NCBI GenBank assembly: GCA_029567025.1
Contig: JAKQLT010000064.1
Location: forward strand, 1 to 12,025
Reading direction: 5' to 3'
DNA length: 12,025 nucleotides
From: Candidatus Omnitrophota bacterium
Lineage (GTDB): Bacteria; Omnitrophota; Gorgyraeia; Zapsychrales; Zapsychraceae
Positions 6,435 through 12,025 of the stretch are shown piece by piece (position 1 is the stretch's first letter; each line of letters begins with the position of its first letter). The position numbers were made by a program, and so were the translations under genes. The notes below the pieces were generated by a model. It did no database searches and was not told where the DNA came from. It saw only the letters and a program-made list of their open reading frames with translations.

Positions 6435-7844
6435 TTAAATGCCTTCTCTTTTTAAACGTTCGGCTTTTTCAACGGCTTCTTCTATGGTGCCTACCATATA
6501 AAAAGCTTGTTCAGGGAGAATATCATATTCTCCGGCTAAAATTCCTTTAAATCCTCTCACAGTATCTTCCAATTTGACATAACGTCCTTTCATACCCGTA
6601 AAATTTTCAGCCACAAAAAATGGTTGGGAAAAGAATCTTTGGATTTTGCGCGCGCGGGCAACTGTTAATTTATCTTCTAACGATAACTCATCAATGCCTA
6701 AAATGGAAATAATATCTCTTAAATCTTTATACCTCTGAAGAACCTTTTGAACCCCTAAAGCAACATCATAGTGTTCTTGTCCTAAAATACGCGGGTCAAG
6801 AATTCTTGAGGTAGAATCTAACGGATCTACTGCTGGATAAATAGCTAACTCAGCGATTTGACGAGACAAAACTATTTTTGCATCCAAATGGCCAAAAATT
6901 GTCACAACTGCGGGATCTGTCAAATCATCTGCCGGTACATAAACCGCTTGAACAGATGTTATCGCACCATTACGAGTTGTGGCGATTCTTTCCTCGAGTT
7001 GCGCAATTTCTGTGGCTAAATTGGGCTGATACCCAACAGCGGACGGCATGCGCCCCAAAAGAGTCGAGACTTCGGATCCTGCTTGAATATAGCGATAAAC
7101 ATTATCGACAAATAATAAAACATCTTTATGCTCTTCATCTCTAAAATATTCCGCCATAGTGATAGCAGACAATCCTACGCGTAAACGCGCTCCTGGAGAT
7201 TCATTCATTTGGCCAAAAACAAGAACCGTTTTATCCGAAACACCCGATGCTTTTAATTCAAGCCAAAGCTCATTTCCTTCACGGGTACGCTCCCCGATGC
7301 CTCCAAAAATAGAAACACCGCCCAATTCTTGCGCAATATTACGCATCAATTCCATAACAACAACGGTTTTTCCAACTCCAGCGCCGCCGAATAATCCAAT
7401 TTTTCCGCCTCGAGGAAATGGCCCTAAAAGATCAATAACTTTAAGACCTGTTTCTAAAACAGTGGTTATCGGCAATTGCTCTTTAAAAGAAGGCGAATCT
7501 TTATGGATGGCGGATCGCATTTCAGGATGCGGAACAGCCTCTTCTCCATCAATAGGGTGACCTAAAACATCAAATAATCGTCCTAATGTTTGTTCTCCAA
7601 CAGGAACGGTAATAGGAGATCCTGTGTCTTCCACTTTCATCCCACGCACTAAACCATCAGTTAGCCCTAAAGCAATACAACGCACACGATTATTCCCAAT
7701 AATTTGCGCGACTTCTAAAATAAGGTCAATGCCTTTATCTTGGTCTAAAATTTTAACGGCATTTAACAATTTCGGCACTTCATGTTCTGGATACTGGACA
7801 TCGACAACAGGCCCAATAACTTGAATAATTTCTCCCCAACTCAT
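6435..7844 (-). CDS. atpD: F-type ATP synthase subunit beta (catalytic)
   Basis: Beta carries the three catalytic sites of F1 and makes ATP from ADP and phosphate on the cytoplasmic side of the membrane. The 469 residues match the family's length. The N-terminal barrel begins with GEIIQVIGPVVDVQ. The Walker A loop GGAGVGKT is at 153-160, the catalytic Glu is E185 in GERTREGNEL, and the Walker B strand is VLLFVDNVYRY at about 242-252. The ATPase signature PAVDPLDSTS is near 337-346. The DELSEED loop reads DELSLED at 385-391. The C-terminus has LPEQAFYMVGTIEEAVEKA. The ATG lies 5 nt after the atpG stop, and its AAAGGAT ribosome site is formed by the last atpG codons. No key residue is missing. 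Confidence 0.99.
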   Translation of the reverse strand: MSWGEIIQVIGPVVDVQYPEHEVPKLLNAVKILDQDKGIDLILEVAQIIGNNRVRCIALGLTDGLVRGMKVEDTGSPITVPVGEQTLGRLFDVLGHPIDGEEAVPHPEMRSAIHKDSPSFKEQLPITTVLETGLKVIDLLGPFPRGGKIGLFGGAGVGKTVVVMELMRNIAQELGGVSIFGGIGERTREGNELWLELKASGVSDKTVLVFGQMNESPGARLRVGLSAITMAEYFRDEEHKDVLLFVDNVYRYIQAGSEVSTLLGRMPSAVGYQPNLATEIAQLEERIATTRNGAITSVQAVYVPADDLTDPAVVTIFGHLDAKIVLSRQIAELAIYPAVDPLDSTSRILDPRILGQEHYDVALGVQKVLQRYKDLRDIISILGIDELSLEDKLTVARARKIQRFFSQPFFVAENFTGMKGRYVKLEDTVRGFKGILAGEYDILPEQAFYMVGTIEEAVEKAERLKREGI

Positions 7845-7849
7845 AAGAA

Positions 7850-8713
7850 TTATCCTTTCATAGCTTCTGCAGATGAAACAACCTCTAAAATTTGACTGGT
7901 AATAGTCGCCTGACGAATTTTATTGCGATATAAAATAAGCGATTCTAAAAGCTCTTTCGCGTTTTTTGTAGATTCGCTCATCGCTATTAAACGCGCGGCA
8001 TGCTCTGACGCGAAAGCGTGCAATAAAACCATTTTTATTTTTCCTGCTAAATACTCAAAAATCAATTTATTTGCAATTTCTTTAGGCCCAGGGTCTAAAA
8101 TATATTCTGTTTTTAAAGATGCGAGAGGACACGCGACATTCAGGAATTTTTCAAGAACAGAAATACGTCGAGACGGCGAAATATATTGCGTGTAAGCGAG
8201 ATAGATTTCTCCGACGTCTTCAGACAAGAACATTTTTATTAATGTTTTTAATAATTTCATCGCGATCTCTTTAGAATAACGGCCGTGAAGATCTAATATA
8301 TTTTCAACTGGAATAATGCCTTTTTTTATAAAATGGTTGAAACCTTTTTTACCAACAGTTACCAAAAAAACATTATCTTTCCCCCACTCTTGCATAAAAC
8401 CATCTGCTTTACGCAAAACATTAAAATTATGTGAACCGCACAATCCGGTATCAGAAGTAAAAACACACAAGACTTTCTTAAGCGCATGCGGTTTAGATTC
8501 AAAAAAAGGATTGTCCTCAATTGTTATATTAGACAATAAAACGCCTAATAAGGATTCAACCGAAGAAAAATAACTTTTAAATCCGCTTAAAAGATTCTCT
8601 GTAGATTTTGACTTGGCCATAGCAACCATTTCAATGGCATGAGTCAATTTTTTTATGCTCTCTACAGCGCGAATTCTTGTGCGCACTTGTCTGAATGATA
8701 AGGATTGGATCAT
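7850..8713 (-). CDS. atpG: F-type ATP synthase subunit gamma (rotor shaft)
   Basis: Gamma forms the rotating shaft inside the alpha3-beta3 ring. At 287 residues it has the usual length. The N-terminal helix carries RQVRTRIRAVESIKKLTHAI and MVAMAKSK. The central Rossmann-like part includes FTSDTGLCGSHN, matching the family's SDRGLCGxxN. The C-terminal helix ends RQATITSQILEVVSSAEAM, the signature that enters the catalytic core. Its ATG overlaps the atpA stop by 4 nt (ATGA), so the two are probably translationally coupled. Its stop is 5 nt before atpD. Confidence 0.98.
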   Translation of the reverse strand: MIQSLSFRQVRTRIRAVESIKKLTHAIEMVAMAKSKSTENLLSGFKSYFSSVESLLGVLLSNITIEDNPFFESKPHALKKVLCVFTSDTGLCGSHNFNVLRKADGFMQEWGKDNVFLVTVGKKGFNHFIKKGIIPVENILDLHGRYSKEIAMKLLKTLIKMFLSEDVGEIYLAYTQYISPSRRISVLEKFLNVACPLASLKTEYILDPGPKEIANKLIFEYLAGKIKMVLLHAFASEHAARLIAMSESTKNAKELLESLILYRNKIRQATITSQILEVVSSAEAMKG

Positions 8714-10242
8714 TTTTTAGAATGTCGGGCTAAGAATTCTTTTTTAAAAGAATCCGCAACTTCTTCGAGTTTTTTCATAAGTTCTTCACTTAAAACTTTT
8801 TTTGATTCTATTTCAATAGAAATCTGTGGAAAATCTGCATTAACATAAGCGTGAAATTCTTTTTCAAATAAAGCGATTTGATTCACAGGAATATCGTCTA
8901 AAAATCCTTGGGTCCCCACATAGATAATAAGAATTTGTTCGGCTAAAGATAATGGTTCATATTGTTTTTGTTTCAGGATTTCGACCATTCTCTCCCCGCG
9001 AGTCAATTGCGACTGTGTTGTTTTATCCAATTCAGATCCAAATTGCGTAAAAGTGACTAACTCGCGATATTGCGCTAAATCCATACGCAATTTTCCAGCG
9101 ACCTGGCGCATCGCTTTAGGCTGGGCTTTGCCGCCTACACGAGAAACAGAAAACCCAATATTAACCGCTGGGCGAATGCCTGCGTAAAATAAATCGCTTT
9201 CAAGATAAATCTGCCCGTCGGTAATAGAAATGACATTCGTAGGAATATAGCTGGTAATATCTCCGGCCTGTGTTTCAATAATCGGAATCGCGGATAAAGA
9301 CCCTCCGCCTAAGTCATTAGAAAGTTTTGCGGCACGTTCAAGAAGACGAGAATGTAAATAAAAAATATCCCCCGGATATGCCTCACGGCCCGGCGGACGT
9401 CGTAATAAAAGAGAAAGCTGACGATAAGCCTGCGCGTGTTTGGAAAGATCATCATAAATGATAAGCGCATGTTTCCCTGAAAACATCAATTCTTCTGCGA
9501 TAGCGCAACCCGCATAAGGCGCGAGATATTGTAAAGAAGCGGACGCGCATGAAGAGGCGCTCACAATGGTCGTATATTCCATCGCCCCATATTTTTTTAA
9601 TGTTTCGGCGACAGCCACAATGTTTGACATTTTCTGTCCAATCGCCACATAAACACAATAAACACCTTTCCCCTTTTGATTAATAATCGTATCAATCGCA
9701 ATAGCAGTTTTCCCTGTTTGACGATCTCCAATAATAAGCTCCCGCTGACCACGACCGATAGGAATCATAGAGTCAACTGCTTTAATTCCTGTTTCTAACG
9801 GTTCGAAAACAGGCTGGCGCTCAACGATATTAGGCGCATTAACATGAAGAGCCCTAAATTTATCCGTATGAATTTCCCCTTTTCCATCAATAGGTTTTCC
9901 TAGAGTGTTAACCGTGCGGCCTAAAAGCGCTTCTCCAACGGGGATACGAACAATTTTTCCAGTTCTTTTGACTAAATCTCCTTCTTTGATATCCCGGTCA
10001 GGATTATCCGACCCGAAAATAACTGCGCCGACAGAATCCTCTTCCAAACTTAAAACCATTCCCATAATATTTTCGGAAAACTCAATGAGTTCTCCGACCA
10101 TTACATCATCGAGCCCGTGAATACGCGCGATGGCATCCCCGACCTGAATAACAGTTCCAACGGATTCCACCGTTAAACGCGCGGTGTATTTTGACAATTC
10201 TTTTTTAATAATTGACGTTATTTCTTCAGGCCTAATATCCAT
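8710..10242 (-). CDS. atpA: F-type ATP synthase subunit alpha
   Basis: Alpha alternates with beta in F1, holds the non-catalytic nucleotides and supplies the arginine finger to the catalytic site. The 510 residues match the usual length of about 500-515. The N-terminal segment (RPEEITSIIKKELSKY) is the part that binds delta. The Walker A loop is GDRQTGKT at 172-179. The arginine finger lies in the conserved FSVSRVGGKAQPKAMRQVAG. RRPPGREAYPGDIFYLHSRL is another family signature. The ATG is separated by a single base from the atpH stop, and the gene overlaps atpG by 4 nt, as expected in a coupled operon. I see no damage. Confidence 0.99.
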   Translation of the reverse strand: MDIRPEEITSIIKKELSKYTARLTVESVGTVIQVGDAIARIHGLDDVMVGELIEFSENIMGMVLSLEEDSVGAVIFGSDNPDRDIKEGDLVKRTGKIVRIPVGEALLGRTVNTLGKPIDGKGEIHTDKFRALHVNAPNIVERQPVFEPLETGIKAVDSMIPIGRGQRELIIGDRQTGKTAIAIDTIINQKGKGVYCVYVAIGQKMSNIVAVAETLKKYGAMEYTTIVSASSCASASLQYLAPYAGCAIAEELMFSGKHALIIYDDLSKHAQAYRQLSLLLRRPPGREAYPGDIFYLHSRLLERAAKLSNDLGGGSLSAIPIIETQAGDITSYIPTNVISITDGQIYLESDLFYAGIRPAVNIGFSVSRVGGKAQPKAMRQVAGKLRMDLAQYRELVTFTQFGSELDKTTQSQLTRGERMVEILKQKQYEPLSLAEQILIIYVGTQGFLDDIPVNQIALFEKEFHAYVNADFPQISIEIESKKVLSEELMKKLEEVADSFKKEFLARHSKK

Positions 10243-10243
10243 A

Positions 10244-10789
10244 TTAAAACACCTCGATTGCTCGTAATTTCTTTTTCACCTCATTAAGGCGATGTTTGAT
10301 AGAGCCGTCTATAATTTTATTCTCAATGATAACTTGTATGCCGCCGCATAAATCCGTATCTAAATCAATATAAAACTGCATTTTTTTTCCCAACTTCTCT
10401 TGAAGTTTTCTTTCTATTTTTTGAATAAGATCATCATCTAAAAAAAATGTTGTTTTTAAAACAACATTTACAGTGTCTTCGTGTTCATAGGTCAGGCGAA
10501 GATAATCCGCGATATCTATAAAATATTCAATACGGTTTTTTTCAATTAAAAGTTTCAGAAAATTACACACATCCGGCGAAAAACTATTTTTCAGAATATC
10601 ATCAATAAAGCGATTCTTTTCTACTGGGCTTATTTGTGGGCTTTTCAAAAAATTTTCAAATTCAGCATTTTCTTTAATAAGCCGTCGCAAAAGTTTCGTT
10701 TCTTTTAAAGCCGTTTCTAATCCAATGGTTGTTCTTGCCAAACCAATAAAGGCATCCGCGTATCTTTTAGAAATAATAGAACTTTTCAT
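10244..10789 (-). CDS. atpH: F-type ATP synthase subunit delta (OSCP homologue)
   Basis: Delta links the top of F1 to the b-subunit stalk. The 181 residues fit the family (about 175-185). The N-terminal helical domain begins ISKRYADAFIGLA, a typical start. The linker has RIEYFIDIADYLRLTYE. The C-terminal domain ends LCGGIQVIIENKIIDGSIKH and RLNEVKKKL, the family signature. The gene starts 2 nt after the atpF stop. The sequence is otherwise divergent, as is normal for delta subunits. Confidence 0.96.
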   Translation of the reverse strand: MKSSIISKRYADAFIGLARTTIGLETALKETKLLRRLIKENAEFENFLKSPQISPVEKNRFIDDILKNSFSPDVCNFLKLLIEKNRIEYFIDIADYLRLTYEHEDTVNVVLKTTFFLDDDLIQKIERKLQEKLGKKMQFYIDLDTDLCGGIQVIIENKIIDGSIKHRLNEVKKKLRAIEVF

Positions 10790-10791
10790 AA

Positions 10792-11286
10792 TTAAGCCTG
10801 ATCAAGTTTTTCTAAAAAATCAACAACGAGTTTTTTATCTTGCTCTTCTGTTAACTTTTGCTGGACAATTTCTTCTGTGGCCATAATTGTCAAATCCACG
10901 ACTTCTTTTTTAAGGCGCATCCGCGCTTTGGCGATTTCAATTTCGATTCCGATTTTCGCGTCATCAACAAGCGCGCGCGCTGAGGCCTGTGCTTCTTTTT
11001 TTATTTCTTCCGCAGCTTTACGCCCTTCCTCTATCGATTCCCTTATTTTTTCTCTTCCATAAGCATGCACGGATTCTAATTTTTCTTCAAATTCATTTTT
11101 TAGGCTGGAAACTTCTTTTTTAACATCTTCTATTTTTTGAAAATCCGAGGCCATTTTCGCTTTTCGTTCATCTAAAAGTTTAAGAACCGGCTTCCATAAA
11201 AATGTTTTTAAGATAAAAAACAAAATCAAGAAGCTGAATATTTGCGCAATAATTTCAGGCCCGCTTAATAATTTAAGAAGTTCCAT
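10792..11286 (-). CDS. atpF: F-type ATP synthase subunit b (peripheral stalk)
   Basis: Subunit b anchors the stator to the membrane and reaches delta at the top of F1. The 164 residues show one N-terminal transmembrane segment at about 10-30 (IIAQIFSFLILFFILKTFLW). It is followed by KPVLKLLDERKAKM, the usual start of the stalk, and a long charged coiled coil to the end. A single b gene is present, with no b' paralogue in this operon. It starts 7 nt after the atpE stop. The position between c and delta confirms the identity, since b sequences themselves vary widely. Confidence 0.96.
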   Translation of the reverse strand: MELLKLLSGPEIIAQIFSFLILFFILKTFLWKPVLKLLDERKAKMASDFQKIEDVKKEVSSLKNEFEEKLESVHAYGREKIRESIEEGRKAAEEIKKEAQASARALVDDAKIGIEIEIAKARMRLKKEVVDLTIMATEEIVQQKLTEEQDKKLVVDFLEKLDQA

Positions 11287-11293
11287 TTTTATT

Positions 11294-11524
11294 TTATATT
11301 TTTCCTAAAAAGTTAAAAACAACGACTAAAACATAAATGGTTAACGCTTCAATAAAAGCGCAACCTGTGGCCATATTGATCAAAATTTTTGTTGCGGCTT
11401 CCGGTTGTCGGCCCGTCGCATCCATCGCGGATGAAACGACCTTCCCAAGCCCTATGGCACAAGCCACACCAACAATCCCTAAAGATAGCGGAAGCGCCAA
11501 AGCTAACATTGTTTTATAATCCAT
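11294..11524 (-). CDS. atpE: F-type ATP synthase subunit c (proteolipid ring)
   Basis: Subunit c builds the rotor ring that carries ions through the membrane. Two hydrophobic helices (about 7-30 and 47-72) flank the polar loop with R39-Q40-P41. The ion-binding carboxylate is E59 in GCAFIEALTIY. The Gln and Ser ligands of Na+-type c subunits, as recalled for Ilyobacter, are replaced here by Leu (about position 27) and Ala (60), so proton coupling is predicted. At 76 residues it has normal length. AAGGAGGAG lies just before the ATG; this strong ribosome site suits the many copies of c needed per complex. Confidence 0.98.
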   Translation of the reverse strand: MDYKTMLALALPLSLGIVGVACAIGLGKVVSSAMDATGRQPEAATKILINMATGCAFIEALTIYVLVVVFNFLGKI

Positions 11525-11551
11525 TTTTTACTCCTCCTTTTTATTTAATAA

Positions 11552-12025
11552 TTAATCTTCATGAACAAGAGCTAATGCGAAATAAATCGTCGTTAAAAGG
11601 CAAAAAACCAATGCTTGAACAATACCCGCAATCATACTAAGAAAAGAATTAAAAATAATTAATGGAACGCCTTGAAGTCCAAAACCAGAAAGGACGCCTA
11701 AAAGCATTTCATCACCCCAAATATTACTTCTTAAACGTAACGATAAACTGAATGGGCGGACAAACTCAGCCACAACATGTAAAAAAAACATTAAAAGAGG
11801 AATAATAATAGAAAAAGCAATAATGCCTTTTGGTTTTCCTAATAAATGATACGTATAGCCTTTAATGCCAAGTTGTTTTAAAGCCGTATATTGCAAATAA
11901 ACAAAAACACAAATCGCTAAGGCCATTGTTGTGGACCAACTGGCAGAAGGAGATTTAAAAAAAGGCACTAATCCTATTAAATTCATAGAAAGAATATAAA
12001 TAAAAAGCGTGCCGATAAAAGGCAC
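11552..12025 (-). CDS. atpB: F-type ATP synthase subunit a (5' end outside window)
   Basis: Subunit a forms the two ion half-channels facing the c-ring. About 157 C-terminal residues are visible; the frame is open at the window edge, so the GTG there is an internal Val codon rather than the start. Several transmembrane segments are readable (for example GTLFIYILSMNLIGLVPFF and GIIAFSIIIPLLMFFLHVV). The essential Arg is in SLSLRLRSNIWGDEMLL (codon 11737-11735). The usual motif reads LRLFGN; here a second Arg replaces Phe and Ser replaces Gly. The gene ends 27 nt before atpE. The operon's promoter and any atpI lie outside the window. Confidence 0.97.
   Translation of the reverse strand: MPFIGTLFIYILSMNLIGLVPFFKSPSASWSTTMALAICVFVYLQYTALKQLGIKGYTYHLLGKPKGIIAFSIIIPLLMFFLHVVAEFVRPFSLSLRLRSNIWGDEMLLGVLSGFGLQGVPLIIFNSFLSMIAGIVQALVFCLLTTIYFALALVHED

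Noticed and set aside
7159..7560. Plus-strand open frames opposite the atp genes and the large exported protein gene
   Set aside because: They lie entirely antisense to well-conserved genes, have no ribosome sites or recognisable motifs, and are shadows of the coding strand's codon use.

Overview
All genes in this AT-rich window lie on the minus strand. I therefore describe them from high to low coordinates, the direction of transcription. Two observations suggest a Gram-negative bacterium of the Omnitrophota (former OP3) type. One is a large exported protein whose N- and C-terminal segments resemble, from memory, a family common in Omnitrophota metagenome genomes. The other is a short exported protein with an acidic linker. 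This placement is an inference; the conserved ATP synthase genes support only 'bacterium'.

12025-6178: an F-type H+-ATP synthase operon in the classical order atpB-E-F-H-A-G-D-C, tightly packed (gaps of 1-27 nt, one 4-nt overlap). atpB is cut by the window edge. The catalytic and ion-binding residues I looked for are present. AtpC has only 83 residues and ends after the beta-sandwich domain, so the inhibitory C-terminal helices are absent. AtpB has an unusual second Arg next to the essential channel Arg.

6124-5594: a small exported acidic protein with a very strong Shine-Dalgarno follows atpC by 53 nt, with no terminator between, so it probably rides on the atp transcript. A strong hairpin terminator closes the unit.

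5589-4026: ttcA (tRNA 2-thiocytidine synthetase) starts almost inside the terminator tail. It is followed by a flavodoxin/2x[4Fe-4S] ferredoxin (EFR1-like) gene that is broken as sequenced: no usual start codon and a reading-frame break near 4632-4638.

3798-1237: an 835-residue exported protein of unknown overall function contains a nucleoside diphosphate kinase (NDK)-like domain. The active-site His and most nucleotide-binding residues are kept, but the loop between the two conserved arginines is about ten residues shorter than usual. It ends at a clear intrinsic terminator.

1203-1: a good sigma-70-type promoter (TTGAAA, 17 nt, TACAAT) drives a stand-alone TrpB2-type tryptophan synthase beta chain, cut by the window start.

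Most of the window is housekeeping: ATP synthesis, tRNA thiolation and tryptophan synthesis or indole salvage. The most unusual item is the predicted export of an NDK-like domain. I see no tRNA or rRNA genes, CRISPR arrays, insertion sequences or plus-strand genes.
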